DNA from: Euphorbia lathyris
Lineage: Eukaryota > Streptophyta > Magnoliopsida > Malpighiales > Euphorbiaceae
Direction: 5' to 3'
NCBI RefSeq assembly: GCF_963576675.1
Contig: NC_088915.1
Span: 89,289,501 to 89,353,500 of the forward strand
Length of the DNA: 64,000 nucleotides
Program-made: the position numbers and the translations under genes
Shown here: in pieces, positions 33,501 through 45,297 of the stretch
Layout of the letters: every line of letters begins with the position of its first letter
How positions within the stretch are numbered: position 1 is the first letter of the stretch
Notes under the pieces: generated by a model
Told to the model about the DNA's origin: nothing
What the model saw: only the letters and a program-made list of their open reading frames with translations
Databases searched by the model: none

Positions 33501-36500
33501 GCTTTCGAGTCGAACCTAAGTAAGCTCGTGTTTTGACTCGTTAATTCTCGAGCCGAACTCGAGCCAAGCTTTGGCCGAGCCGAACTCGAACTGTTTGCGA
33601 ACTACACAGGCTCGTTGGCACCCTAAGTGGGACTCTAGAATTGGTCCTCGTCAGCTGCATCTTCATCCCCTTCTCGAACCATCCCTGCACGCTCCGCTTG
33701 TCTTATAACACGCTCCGCGTGGACTAGATTAGTGGCCTCCTCTACGCGTGGTTCTCTTCCTCCCCTCTTAGCATTAGACTCACGCTCCACGGGTTCTATC
33801 TTTCGCTCCACGTACGAGCACAAGATGCCCTCATCATACTCCTCTTCTTCAAAAGAGTTGGACCCCAACTCGGTTATAGAACAAAGATGGTGCTCGGTAG
33901 GTGTTGTCCACTCCATATCTTGCCGGATTCTCCTTCTCTTCATGAACTCTCCCCACATCTCAACTTGTGTTTGGCCCCCGGTGCTCATCCTCCGTACTAC
34001 TCACTTCAATCTCGAACGGAATATTTGACGAAGTTGGTCAAACCAATCCTCTATAATGTCTTGGAGGCTCCTCCACACTCCCACGACATGTTGAACCGAC
34101 CAACCCCGGACCCTCTTGATCTCCCCATCACAAACTTGAAGAGTCGCCACAATCTCCTTCCGCCTATTGCCTACCTCAAATGGTATGTCCCGGCGACATA
34201 TATCAACCCAAATTGGAGCGATCCCTTGGGTACCCCTCATAACCCAAAAATGATTTTGAATTGAATATGTCCGGACTTCGCTTTCACTCATTCCACTAAC
34301 CCGGCTACCATGAAGTGGATTTAGATTCTCATTTTGGGCTATTTGATAATGATGTTGTGAATGAGAATGTGAATTTGCGTGTGGATGAGGAGGAAGGAGT
34401 TTTTGTAGGTGAAGAAATTGGGGAAAACTATGTAGCAATTGATGCTTCCCAAGTGTTTGATGAAATGCCTCTTAAGCATAGCTACATATGTATGCTTAAG
34501 GACATTGAGGATATTTGCCTTGAAGAGGGGGAGAAGGAGTTTGGGCTTATTAATCTCTTTGAGAAGAGGGCTGAACTTGCATTGTGTGTGGAGATTGATG
34601 GTTATGGGGATGGGCGAGATGTTGGTGGTTCTACCATGTTGGGTTGTAGCATGTCTTTTGAATCGGGCGACTTGGCACGTGAATTAATCAGTTTGAATTA
34701 TAGGGAGAAGCGGATGGAGATGATAGGTCATGGGAAAGAACGGATTGTGGACGAAGAGGGAAGTGAAATGCCATATGATCATGAAGAAGAGGAGATTGGT
34801 GAAGATGAAAATCAGTCTGAGGATGAACGTAGAAGAATTGAGTGGAACCGATATGGGCCGCTTGCGAAGAAGATGAAGATGGAGTTTATGATGGTGAGAG
34901 TGAGCGTCGGTGTGTTGAGTGGGATCGGCACGAGACTCCTTACGAAGATGATGAAGATCGATTCCATCGTGATGATGAGTTGGAGGATGTTGACCGGTCC
35001 TACCACGACGATATTTATGAGTATGATGGAGGTAGGGTCCATCATGAAGATGAGTCGGGAAGTGTTGAGTGGAGCTGAAGTGAAGGCACCTATGAAGGTG
35101 ATGGCGATGAGTACAATGTGTATTTGGTGACGAGGGTGCTAATGCATAGTGAAGAGGAGCATAGCCAACGACATCGATTATTTAGGACTCGATGCTTAGT
35201 TCTTGGGAGAAAGTGTGAAATGGTAATCGACGGAGGAAGCCAAGTGAATATCATTAGTCGGTCCGTCTTGAGTAAGTTTGGGTTGGTTCCCGAGCCACAT
35301 CCTAGACCTTACCGTCTTGGTTGGGTCCACGAGGTAGAAATGATTCAAGTTACTCACCGGTGTACGGTTCCTTTCACCATTGGAGCTTATGAGGATGAAG
35401 CTATGTGTGATGTTGTGGAGATGGATGCTTGCCACGTGCTACTAGGTAGGCCATGGCAATTTGATTGTGATGCCTCACATGCGGGAAGAAGCAACACCTA
35501 CGCCATACGCAAAGGCGGAGTCCGAGATTTCCTACGGATTTTAGGCCGTAAAACCGGGATTCACTCCTTCAAGTTCAGCTTGAGAAGAAACATCTTTGTT
35601 AGTTTACGATTAAAACTAACTCGTCCCGAATTAATCTGTATCATTTTTCCTCTAAACTTGCTTATAATAATCTATTAGCCGTTTGAACTTGCTTAAAATG
35701 TATGGACTTCAACTTGTCGAAAATCTTCTCTTGCTCTGCCACATGATTTTAAGTGATTAATAGGTCACTTTTAGCAAGTTCATGGATAAACAAGAAGTTT
35801 TTAAAGTATAGGGGGCAATTAACTTTTCTGCACAAGTGCAAGGGCTGGATGATATGCATTGGACCTGCAACTTTTAATTGAAATCTTAAAATGTGTATGT
35901 GTTGTGGGTTCGTTAAGTGTATGCAATTTGTCTCTTCTAGGACTTGTTAGTTGTTTGTGATCAAACAGTGCCACTTTCTTATGGTTGCAAATTCGCATAC
36001 TTTACAATCTTGAATGAGAGTATTATGATGTAAGTTTAGTTTACCAAATTCTAAGTTCCTAGACTTTTGTTGGCTTTGCAGTTCATTCAATGATAAACCA
36101 ATTAATGAAGAAACAGTCAGTCCAATGTTCTGTGAACTTTTTGAAAAAGAACAAGATGATCTTCTCATGGACTTGGTTGATATTCCTAGGAAGGCTTGCG
36201 ATCGTCGTGTAAGTTCATAATTTTGCATTTTATGATTTTAGTATATGCAAATTGTACTCTGAATATTTTGATGAATTAGAATGTTAAGTAAGCAATGATA
36301 ATTGTTGATATTGTTATTTGTAGATCAATGAATTTGTGAAACGTGCTAGAGCTGCTAAGATGCATGCTTACATAATTAGCCATCTTAAGAAAGAGATGCC
36401 TTCCATAATGGGCAAGGCTAAAACTCAGCAGCGCCTTATTGATAATCTTGAAGACGAATTTGCAAAGGTTAGTCTCTTTCCTTTTTTATGTTTTTTTTAT

Positions 36501-37260
36501 TGGGATAATAATCAAATTTCAACTTAACTTTTTTTAAGAAGTGCAAATTTAACCCTAACTTGTGAAATGATGAAAACTTAACCCTAACTTTTCCAAGCAA
36601 CTTCAATTTTAACCTAAGCTATCGAAAATTTGAAAAAGTTGGTTTGACTGTTATTTAACTATCACCTTAGACCTTCCAAATAAGTTTGTAGATAAACTGA
36701 AACAGTTTGGTACATTTTTGTTGATTATTGATAACTATATTATTATTAGTAACACAGTAAACATTTTACACACTTTGATAAAAAAAAATTTGTGATTAAC
36801 TTATATGTGACAAACTTAGTTGGCATTTTAACAAGATTTTTGTAACTGTTTTAGTAACGCATTAAATAGTTTAGACATAATTGATATTTGGAAGGTCTGA
36901 TTTGATAGTTAAATAACAGTCAAACTTTCAAATTTTCGCTAAAATTGATCTTGTTTTGAAACGTTAGGGTTAAATTTAGACCATTTTTGTACATTAGAGC
37001 CAAACCTGTCAAATTTCTTTTTATTTTATTTTTCACAATCTATATAAGATAATTCATTGTTATTTATATAACAGGTACAGAGGGAGTTTCATTTAGCTGC
37101 AGGAGATTTTCCAAGTGTAGAACATTTTAAAGAGGTTTTGAATGGTTACAACATTGATAAGTTTGAGAAATTAAAGCCTAAGATGATACAAGCTATTGAT
37201 GACATGCTTGCCTATGAGATCCCTGAGCTCTTAAAGAATTTTAGAAACCCTTATACATAA
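27509..37260 (+). CDS. EHD1: EH-domain dynamin-like ATPase (plant EHD1/EHD2 type)
   Basis: Membrane-tubulating ATPase of endocytic recycling, known in plants as EHD1/EHD2. Exons: 27509-27593, 27699-27778, 27911-27979, 28070-28127, 29185-29240, 29332-29365, 29449-29510, 30040-30153, 30299-30401, 30494-30543, 30692-30820, 30908-31159, 31246-31325, 36082-36208, 36324-36467, 37075-37260. All junctions are GT-AG and keep frame: 1629 nt, 542 residues, close to the family length. The N-terminal EH domain has EF loops at residues 27-38 (DSDKDGRITGND) and 61-72 (DSKRQGFLGLSE). The nucleotide site is P-loop GQYSTGKT 201-208, DTPG 289-292, NKAD 355-358. The EH domain is N-terminal, as in plants. No stop or frameshift, so it looks functional. 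Intron 13 (4.8 kb) carries a rearranged gypsy element; introns 4 and 15 also hold repeats. EHD1 versus EHD2 cannot be settled here. Confidence 0.93.
28402..29166. repeat. 386-bp tandem duplication in EHD intron 4
   Basis: Two adjacent copies, 28402-28787 and 28788 to about 29166, begin TTATAGGAGAGAGAG and end GCTTACTG. They differ by few substitutions and small indels, so the duplication looks recent. It explains the long (about 1.06 kb) intron between exons 4 and 5. Confidence 0.85.
31594..32388 (+). repeat. LTR1 of the rearranged gypsy element
   Basis: 795 bp beginning TGATGAGGGCATC and ending CCGCATCA. The first third has repeated GGAGCGTG and ACGCGGAGCG words that make a spurious 127-codon ORF. 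It pairs with LTR2 across an 8-base spacer to form a long palindrome. Confidence 0.85.
32397..33836 (-). repeat. LTR2, inverted copy, split by a hAT MITE
   Basis: Reverse complement of LTR1, about 784 bp once the MITE at 32978-33625 and its duplicated target are removed. On - it is preceded by GAAGAAGAGGAG, a polypurine-like tract. Because the arms are similar but not identical, RNA crossing this intron could form a hairpin of nearly 0.8 kb. Confidence 0.82.
32978..33625. mobile_element. hAT-type MITE inside LTR2
   Basis: The ends TAGGGTGCCAACGAGCC and GGCTCGTTGGCACCCTA are perfect inverted repeats, with GGCTCGAG-rich subterminal parts. The 8-bp flanks are AGTGGGCC (32970-32977) and AGTGGGAC (33626-33633). 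It inserted after the LTR copy formed, because LTR1 lacks it. Confidence 0.9.
34315..35522 (+). pseudogene. Gypsy gag-side and retropepsin remnant
   Basis: 34315-34860 encodes a very acidic region (EEEIGEDENQSEDE), continued in another frame to 35078 and again to about 35520, so at least two frame breaks are present. The last part is a gypsy-type aspartic protease: CLVLGRKCEMVIDGGSQVN with the DGG active-site variant, then MDACHVLLGRPWQFD. No zinc knuckle, RT or integrase follows; the frame runs straight into the LTR3 fragment. The ORFs at 34001-34438 (-) and 33887-34264 (+) overlap each other and I cannot tell whether either was ever real. Confidence 0.75.
36530..37010. mobile_element. Fold-back MITE in EHD intron 15
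   Basis: Inverted halves around 36570-36690 and 36880-36990 share TTATTTAACTATCA and its complement, TTTAACCCTAAC-type words, and AGACCTTCCAAAT with GGAAGGTCT. Ends and target duplication were not pinned down, so limits are approximate. It explains most of the 607-bp intron. Confidence 0.6.
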
Positions 37261-37882
37261 ACATAATTCAGACTTCTGCATTAATACATACATGTATTTG
37301 AAGCTTGTTCTGTCCAGTGTATGTGTACTTGTCATTTTTGTGTAGAATTGTATATTGAATTCAAGCTTGCTCTGTTATTGTTACAATGTTGTAACTAGAT
37401 ATCCAACTTGTGTGTATTCTTGATTTTTGTGTAGAATTGTAGATTGAATACATACTTTTGTTGGGTTAGTTTCTATGTTTTTATTCAGTTTATATATTGA
37501 TGCGATACAATCTGAGATGAGCTTGCTAGAACTCTTTAGAGTCTTGAAATAAGACTGGAAAAGGATCAAGGAGAGATTGGAGACGACCGATCCTGCTCCG
37601 ATGCTTAGGTTGATGAAGGAAAAATACTTAGTAGTATGAAGCTTAGGTGAGGAAAAGGTATTGAGTACCTTTTAGTGTACTTTGTTCCTTCTATTTATAA
37701 GAGCAACAAATTGTGTCTTAAATGAAAGTTGAGGTCCACCTGGTGATTTTGAAAATAATAGTGTCTATCTGACACAGGTATGAATATGCATGACTTTGAC
37801 ATCTCTTTTGATCGTTCCACGTGGCTTTGGCAGTTATTGTTGAGGAAGTAGGGTTTCATTGGTCCACATGTAATATGATTAA
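37261..37882. other. EHD 3' flank, unassigned
   Basis: Likely contains the EHD 3' UTR and poly(A) region (repeated TGTGTAGAATTGTA near 37340 and 37430). Further on, - reads TATAAATAGAAGG at about 37683-37697, which could be an LTR or promoter remnant, but no partner was found. Confidence 0.35.
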
Positions 37883-37997
37883 GGGTAAATTTCAAATAAA
37901 ACCCCTGTGGTTTCACTAATTTTTAGATAAAGGACTGTGGTTTACTTTTTATCAAAACGAGGATTGAAACCACATGGGTTTTATTTGAAATTTATCC
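37883..37997. mobile_element. 115-bp MITE with perfect 9-bp TSD
   Basis: The ends GGGTAAATTTCAAATAAAAC and GTTTTATTTGAAATTTATCC are inverted. TATGATTAA is duplicated exactly at 37874-37882 and 37998-38006. The 9-bp duplication points to the Mutator-like superfamily. Confidence 0.88.
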
Positions 37998-38644
37998 TAT
38001 GATTAATTGCATGCTATCAAATGTTCCCCACCAAAAGCTCCAGACTGAAATGCATTAGGGTTTTCTTATTGGTGGATGACTGAAGTTCGAATCCCTTAGT
38101 TAAGAATCGAAGTTATTCTTCGATTGAGCTGTTGAGAATTCCTATTTGTTTTAGCAGATTTTGTGCTGATATATTTTCGCATGCTTCCTATCTCAGAAGA
38201 GAAGTAGAGAAAAACATGGAATAATGGTATTGATTACTTATAATCATTACTCTTTTTTTTTGTGATCAACGTGATATGGGGCTATTATGTTAGTAGGGGC
38301 TGTAATGTGAAATGGGGCTATTATGTTAGCAGGGGCTGTAATGTTTGATTTTGAAGTTCAAAGACCATAATGAAAATAAGTTCAAAATTCAGACACCATA
38401 TCTATAATTTATCCCATATAACTACATAAGGTAATTCATTTTAATTGTTATCATTTAAAATACTAAAGTAATATTACAAATATATCAATATAAACCAAAA
38501 TTAAAAAAGAGATTGTCAATGCCAAAATTATCGTTACTCAAACATGGAGCTGACTATCGGGATCCGCCACTAGATCTAGGTCAATGGACAATGATAATTG
38601 TATATAATTTATTTATTTTTGAAAAATAACAAACTTTATTAAAT
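37998..38644. other. Intergenic, short tandem repeat only
   Basis: No gene is visible. At about 38275-38345 a 37-bp unit (GGGGCTATTATGTTAG.AGGGGCTGTAATGT) is present twice. Confidence 0.45.
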
Positions 38645-39985
38645 CAAATCAAGATATCGCAAAGAAATGACGATGGATAATCCCACACAATAGACTTAGA
38701 GGTGACAGCTCGTGCTAAGGCATAAACTGCCACGTTCGCTGAATGTTTAATAAATGAGATAGAACAAATGTCTACATCTTTAAATAAAACAATACAATCA
38801 TGTATGACCTCAGAAAGGTAAGAATAAGTCGAAACAGGGTTGGTGCCGCTTGTATCACTGAAAAGCAATCAGACTACAGCTCAATTTCATTGTTATTTGA
38901 GGATTTAATCCAACTAAGGGCTTCTTTAAATTCTAGAGCTTCATATAATCTAAGGTCAAAGAGATCGCAGAAAGAACCATAGCCGACATAACTGCAATAT
39001 CTGAATTGGTCACGAATGAGAAAGCCAAAAGAGGTGTATCCACTGTCGATAAATACACCTGCATTCGCACTGCAGACAAGAAGATCAAGACAAGGTTTCC
39101 TCCTTTTTGATTGTATTGGACGAATTTGCTGGTTTACATACTTCAAACGTTGAGATTAAGTCATACTCCACTGCCACTATTGTTCCTAAAGAGATGAAGC
39201 GAGAATAGCAGCCGCCAGTGAACGATTTTAATCCCAAACCACTCCGTTACGATGCTTCCACAATCCCCAAATTATGCACGTCTGAGAATGGGAGAGAATC
39301 GTGACACACTTCTTGAAAAGTTCTGAACCCCTGTCATTCAGTCATCCCCAAGAAAAGCCGCCACACCTGCCAATGATAATTCACTAGAGCTCTATCAAGC
39401 TTTTCTTGTATCCACCGATAAAAGCCCCGACTAACTTTCTAGGTATATTGGTGACCTTTAAGAGAAACAGAGTACAACTCACAATTAGTGATAACTTCCT
39501 TGAATCCGTCTAGCAGGCAGTTAGATCATTTTCAATCTTCCATTTTCTCGTTGTGACTGATGATGTCATTAAAGTCCCTAATACACCACCATGTCATAGG
39601 TGAATTATCTTTGAGTGAGCGAAGAAGGTTCCAAGATTCTCTATGCTGATTCCTTTCTGAGAAACTATAAAAGTCAGTCAATCTCTAATCTGGGATATTC
39701 GTTATAGATACAACATCGTTGACGTAATTCTGAGAAGAAGAGAGAATTCTAATTGTGATTGATTCCTTCCACAGTAATACTAGACCACCCGCTTGACCCA
39801 TACAGTAAACTGTAAAAGCATTGTTGAAACCAAGAATTTTACAAACTTTACGAATTTTTGTGTGACCAGAGTTTTGTTTTCATAAGAAAGATGATCAGTG
39901 GTTTTTGGATTTTGACAAAATCCAGTAGAACATTACCTGTTCGTAGATTGCACAGTTCACGATAATTTCAACTTAGGAGACTCAT
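38645..39985 (-). pseudogene. Internally deleted L1-type LINE ORF2
   Basis: Reading on -, about 39970-39390 encodes the apurinic endonuclease part (PLIIFLMKTKL, MGQAGGLVLLWKESITI, DFNDIISHNEK, then IQEKLDRAL). It then jumps to the region after RT (TCIIWGLWKHRNGVVW, about 39260) and ends in an RNase H-like domain (39146-38644: GVFIDSGYTSFGFLIRD, LRLYEALEFKEALSWIKS, VYALARA). The whole reverse transcriptase is missing and many stops are present. The 3' end reaches AATAAAGTTTG near 38640. This is a dead LINE; the short open frames here are its fragments. Confidence 0.8.
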
Positions 39986-40270
39986 ATTCCAAGGCAGGAG
40001 GAAATTGACTCGGACGATGAAAAAGATATTTAGAAAAAGAGGAGAATTAACATTGACGATGAACAAAGAAAGTTAGGATTTAGGAATTAACATCTCATTT
40101 AAGAAAACAAAAAAAACACTTTATACTAGGGACTTTGTAATTAAATTGATTTTTTTTATTATTGATCATTATTTAATTTTTGATTTGTGATTGCAATAAT
40201 CCTAAAAGAATTATAAATTCAGCTGGTAGATGTAAATTTATCTGATTGACACTTTATTTATTTATTTTTA
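39986..40270. other. Short intergenic spacer
   Basis: No gene or element was recognised. It is AT-rich and ends in TTTATTTTTA, which forms the left target copy of the MITE that starts at 40271. Confidence 0.4.
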
Positions 40271-40748
40271 GAATAAGGTGTAAAAATATCTTTGTTATGA
40301 GTAATTTTACTTTTAATATTCAAAATGGTACAATTTTACTCTAACAACCATTTTAAACGTTGACAGCTAGGAGTAACTTTACCCCTAACATTGGCAAATT
40401 GGATCAATTTGAAAAATGATTCATCAAACTGTATTATCGTTCATGAATCTTATCATCTATACTTCACATGTGTTTCATTTTATCACTAATTAGTAACAGA
40501 TAACAAACCTATGATTAGACGTTAATTTTTTTTTTTTAAATATAATGTCTTTTGTACAAGTTGGACAAAAAAAATCATATATGTTTTCGAATTTATAAAT
40601 ATTAATCTCCAATTCTATCATTAAATAATAAAAAAAAATGAAATCTTTCTTTAGAATCAAAGGATATGTAATTGGTGCAAAATAAGAAACAAAATATCGT
40701 TTGGAACCGATGATTGGATCATGTGATTTTTGAATAAATTCTAAGGTT

Positions 40749-41069
40749 ATGGTCCAACTTATGGCAAGGGATTTGGAGGAGTCGCATCCCTATGAATGGC
40801 TTCTTTTACAGTGCTATTCTCTTCAGGATCAGGATTGTGATATCCGTTTTGCTCATACTTTACGAGAGGGAAATAGAGCGGCTGATTGGATGGAAAATTT
40901 CACTGGAACTCTTCCTTTGGGCCATCACGAGTGTGGTGTGCCTCCTGCAGGCATCTACGATACGTTATTAGCAGATACGGGTGGAGTTACCACGGAACGA
41001 CGTGTTCGTTTGCAGCAGTTTCTCTTCTCTTCTTTTTGTTCGTTAGGTTTTTTAATCTTCTTCTCATAA
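40749..41069 (+). pseudogene. LINE RNase H-like domain fragment
   Basis: 106 codons open; matches the last part of plant L1 RNase H domains (HTLREGNRAADWMENFTG, then GVPPAGIYDTLLADTGGV). Upstream catalytic residues are absent because of 5' truncation. Only a relic. Confidence 0.7.
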
Positions 41070-41360
41070 AAAAAAGTGCATTACTATACATAGCCACCCA
41101 TTCACACCCCTAGCCCCGGGAATAGACCAAAATACCCTTTGGCTAAAGTTTCAAAAATCTCAAAACCTCTCAAACACCATAAACTCTATTCGATCAAATC
41201 CGGACTAATTTCTCAACCAAAGCATGGATCGTGGGAGGGGCGGTAAAGGCAAAGCACTAATGGTACGATTTACGGGTTTTTTTTTTATCGATTTTTGGTA
41301 CGCTTGTCAATCTGTTCGGAGATTTTTTTTTTGCGGAATCGGAGGTGGGGCATGTGCCAA

Positions 41361-41491
41361 TCACGCCCGCACCACAGGTGCAGGCGTGATAGCCTCATGC
41401 CCGGACCTATGGTGCGGCGTGATGTTCATGCGCCGCACCATAGGTGCGGGCATGAGGCTATCACGTCCGCACCTGTGGTACGGCGTGATGG
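41361..41491. repeat. GC-rich palindrome near the left end of the PMD element
   Basis: A perfect 32-bp stem (41388-41419 with 41431-41462) around an 11-base loop, extended outward with few mismatches by CACAGGTGC-type words. It stands out strongly from the AT-rich surroundings. Confidence 0.85.
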
Positions 41492-41830
41492 GCTCACGTC
41501 TGTCCCTATTTGGGGTTTTTTTTCTTTTTTTAAAATAAATTTTATTTAAGTTAATTTTTTGTTATTTGTTTAGATTAATTTGATTATAATTTATGTGTTA
41601 TAGTTGTTATTTTAATAATTGTTAATTGTTTAAATTAAATTAATTTAATTTGTATGTTGTAAAATTTATTTTGTTTAATTATAGTTAAATTTAGTTGTTG
41701 TAAATTTTATTTAATTTTATTTTGTTTGAATTTTTATGTTGTAAATTGTATAATGTTAATTATATGTAAATTTAGTTGTTGTAAATTATATTTTTGTTTA
41801 ATTTAATTTGAGTTAAATTTTTATGTTGTA

Positions 41831-44717
41831 GCGGGAGGTATTTTTCGCAACTATCGTGGATTTTCCAAAGACTGTTTCGCTTTTTCTACCCCTCCTTCTT
41901 TTGCTTACATGGCTGAATTGAGAGCCGCTATTTTTGCAATTGAACTTGCTTGGGAGAAAAATTGGCATCAGCTTTGGGTTGAGTCAGAATCAATATACGT
42001 TGTTAATCTGCTTAGACATCGTTCCATGGATGTTCCTTGGAGTATTCATCAAGAATGGTTGCATTGTCTCAACATTTGCTCTAGGATGAACATTCTTTTT
42101 TCACACATCTTTAGGGAAGGAAATAGAGTTGCTGATGCATTAGCAAAGTTTGAAGTCTTTTCCTCAGTGATCAATTGGTGGTCTTCAGCTCATGCTTTTT
42201 GCCACAGGTTTATCTGTAACCCCCTCACTTGGATCACATGATATCTCACACAATATCAGTTATTGACATGCTTTCAATTCTCAATCATATAAACTTCAAT
42301 CTCATATAAACTTTACATATTATACATAAGAGAAAGCATTTACAATACACGTTTAAGTCATTATCCTACATAGAGGATTTACAAAACAAAAGTACATCAC
42401 AAGACTCTAAATGCCTAGATGAGAATGGACTGACACTGCCGGTGCGACCTTAAGCAAGAAGAACTCCTCCTAACCTGTAAAATCTGTTGGCAAAGGGTGA
42501 GCTGCCTACTCAATAATCATATTACGCATATATGTATACAAAAGTAATGTAAAGAGCACAAATCAAAATATATCATCAATACCAAGTTAGAATTTATTCA
42601 CCTGTTTCACTTATTATAGTAATACTTATTTTAGAAAGGCCTTGCTGTACGTAAACAATATATATAAAATGGTCCTTGGGCCCAATCTGTATTCCGGCTC
42701 ACTAAATTCGGAATACAATCATCTGTGCTACGGAGGAGTTACACTCAACTCACATACTCATATATCTCAACACATGTGCTTCCGGCTCACAATATTCGGA
42801 TAGCACTCTCAACTTGGACCATTTCACATATCCATCTAAGCAAGCTCATCTTCATTTATAATCCAACCATTATTCAGTTCCAGTATGTGCACAAGGCTCA
42901 ACATGCCGTATTCACTCATAACACTGCAACATACTCAATCATATCACTTTCTTATCAATCATGACGTATCACAAACACTCAAACATTATCCACATCATTC
43001 ACATCAGATTCAACCACATCTCACACTCAGCAAGTCACAAGGCACAATACAGTCATACACATATATAAGCAATATGCTTACCGTCGCACTTGGTTCGATC
43101 TATTCAACACGATCGGGTGTGCGTTCAGTTGCACCTTGCCCTCCTAATGTCACATAACATTGATCCAATTAGCCTTAACATAAACTTAATGAAAATATAA
43201 ACTAAGGATGCTATATGATTTACAAGACACTAATGCCACAAAGTTCATGCAATCTAATCCTTTTGTCTTAGATCATCACATGACCTACTTGCACACATTC
43301 TGTCATAACTTTCTCTATATGAATCCAAATTCCCTGATTCTTGAACCTACTGAAACTAGACATATATGGGTAGAATATATCCAAAATTCACATTAATATC
43401 ACTTCTGCACAATATATGGCATGCAAAATGATTCTGTCCTGTTTCCAGCCAAGAAACAGACTACCCAGCTTTGCCTCTACCATAATGCACTCAACCTAGC
43501 TCACACTAAGTACAATGGATTTCCAAATCCTTTTACAGACATATACTTCAAGTAGTTAGGAACACTTTTGTATAAAGAAACTTTCTCCAATTCGGACTCT
43601 AAGATCCTCAAAATGCTACATCAACATGGCTGCCTCACATGACATTCAATTTCGAGGCAGTCATGTTCCATCTAGGTTTTCTTCATCTATATATGGAATT
43701 AAAGTCCCATATTTTACAGAGGGTTTCATAACACATATAGGAACATAGTTTATTCTTTATGTATCTTCAAATTCGAACAATATCAATATGAAAAACATGC
43801 TCCAAAATGACGGAAAGCAGTACCCTAGATTTCTGTTTAGGGCACTTGATACATATCTTTCATTTGGACAGCCTATAACCACTTCAAACAACACCAAAAC
43901 TCAACAAACTCAATAATAACTCATCCACAACAACTCCTATCATCATACCTAGGTATTTCATAATCTCAAACTCATAGAAAACAAGCTAAAACAACATACT
44001 AACCTTCAAGTTGTGTCTATCACCTAGTATGCTTCCTAACTTAACTTGTTTGGCTTGACAATGGAAGAAATTGGAAGAGTTTTCTTTGGAGGATGTTAGG
44101 GTATGAAAAGGGAAAGTTTGCTGAAGCTTTGGTCGAAATTGTGGCTGGAAAGCATAAAGAATGAGTTGTGTACATCCATTTGAAATGAAGAGGTGCATTT
44201 TGTCTCAATCTTGGGTGACATCATGCTTAAGTGAGGTGCTTGTTCACAAAACTCATTTCCAGCCCTCCACAAGTCTAATTTAATCAATTAAGGACATGTT
44301 CATTCATTCATTTAAGTCCTAACTCAATTAACCAATCGTTACATCTTAATGACACACTAATCGTCTACTAATCGCATGATAATCGCATTATGCATACGAA
44401 ACTTCCGATGCCAATGAGATGAATCTAAAATGTATGTATTCAATCATGAAAACATATATGAATGTGGGAAGATGTATATGTTAGGGTTTAGGGATGTTAC
44501 ATTATCAATGATGACATTTGTAGTATTTCTCACTTGCGTTTTTCTTGACTTTCCTAAACTTTTCTCCTCCCCCTTCTTTTTGTTTGTTCTACTTCCTCTT
44601 CTCTTGTTCAAACACTCATTTTTCGTTTATTAATATATTGCGGGTTTGTCAGTTCTTGGGCCACGGGTGCTCACCCCGCCCAAGTTCTGTCTCGTCCCAA
44701 TTTCTAAAAAAAAAAAA
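41831..44717 (+). mobile_element. 5'-truncated L1-type LINE in the PMD element intron
   Basis: 41831-42209 encodes the RNase H-like domain of a plant L1 (FAYMAELRAAIFAIELAW, IFREGNRVADALAK). The frame resumes at 44507 after the solo LTR and stops at 44548. A poly(A) run ends at 44717. About 25 bases (TTTGAGTTAAATTTTTATG onward) are repeated on both sides with one mismatch, a likely target duplication, although the intron is itself repetitive. Confidence 0.78.
42215..44501. mobile_element. Solo LTR (2.29 kb) inside the LINE
   Basis: Starts TGTAACCCCCTC, ends GGGATGTTACA, and is flanked by a perfect 5-bp duplication TTATC (42210-42214, 44502-44506). No primer site, polypurine tract or protein domain was found inside, so it is read as a solo LTR left by recombination. 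Removing it with one TTATC copy restores the LINE reading frame exactly. ORFs within it have no family match. Confidence 0.85.
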
Positions 44718-44923
44718 TTTGAGTTAAATTTTTACGTTGTAAATTATATATTTTTTTAATTTAATTTGAGTTAAATTTTTATGTTGTAAATTATATTCTT
44801 TTTTAATTTAATTTTAGTTAAATTTTTATGTTGTAAATTGTATAATGTTAATTATAGGTAAATTTAGTTGTTGTAAATTATATTTGTTTTTAATTTAATT
44901 TTGTTTAATTTTTTTATGTGTAG
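44718..44923. repeat. Intronic TTATGTTGTAAATTATATT tandem repeat
   Basis: The PMD intron carries several copies of a degenerate AAATTTTTATGTTGTAAATT unit here and at 41540-41830, now separated by the LINE insertion. Confidence 0.6.
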
Positions 44924-45297
44924 ACGGAGCGGGAGACTGTCGCGGGGAAATCTATCCCGTCATCAGCTCGTCGTCTAGATATGGATGCGAAGGATGATAC
45001 ACCACGTCATACGAGACTGCGTGGTATTGATGTATCAGGTCGTAGACGGAGAGGGGCTGCGACGCAGCAGGTGCGGGGGTCTTCGATTGAGCAGGCTGTG
45101 TTGGATCAGTCCGAAATTGGGGGAGCGGATATGGAGGAGGATTATTTTGATGACCGAGATCTTGATCTTGATATTGTGGATGAGTATTTCCAAGAGGTAG
45201 CCGAGGCACAACGACGGTCGGTATCTGGTGGTGATGGTGGGGGGTGAGGGTGGCGATGTGCAGCCGAGCAGACAGCGCAGAGGTGGTCGCTTTGCGA

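Larger units (their letters stand above)
31594..35643. mobile_element. Rearranged Ty3/gypsy element in EHD intron 13
   Basis: Three LTR pieces are present: LTR1 on + 31594-32388 (TGATGAGG...CATCA), LTR2 inverted 32397-33836, and the last 120 bp of a third on + at about 35523-35643. LTR1 is followed by TTTGGTA, the start of an initiator-Met primer site that is then cut off. LTR2 is preceded on - by a purine-rich tract, as a 3' LTR should be. Flanks TTTTC and TTTTT are a near 5-bp duplication. Between LTR2 and the LTR3 piece lie gag-side and protease sequences on +. The arrangement implies inversion or joining of two copies plus deletion; RT and integrase are gone. Confidence 0.8.

Noticed and set aside
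34001..34438. 145-codon ORF on - (or 125-codon ORF on + over the same bases)
   Set aside because: They contradict each other and lie in a rearranged gypsy element; neither has a recognisable domain, so no gene is called.
44985..45200. Second ORF overlapping exon 2 of the PMD pseudogene
   Set aside because: Out-of-frame shadow; the PMD frame matches the family layout and its intron phases.
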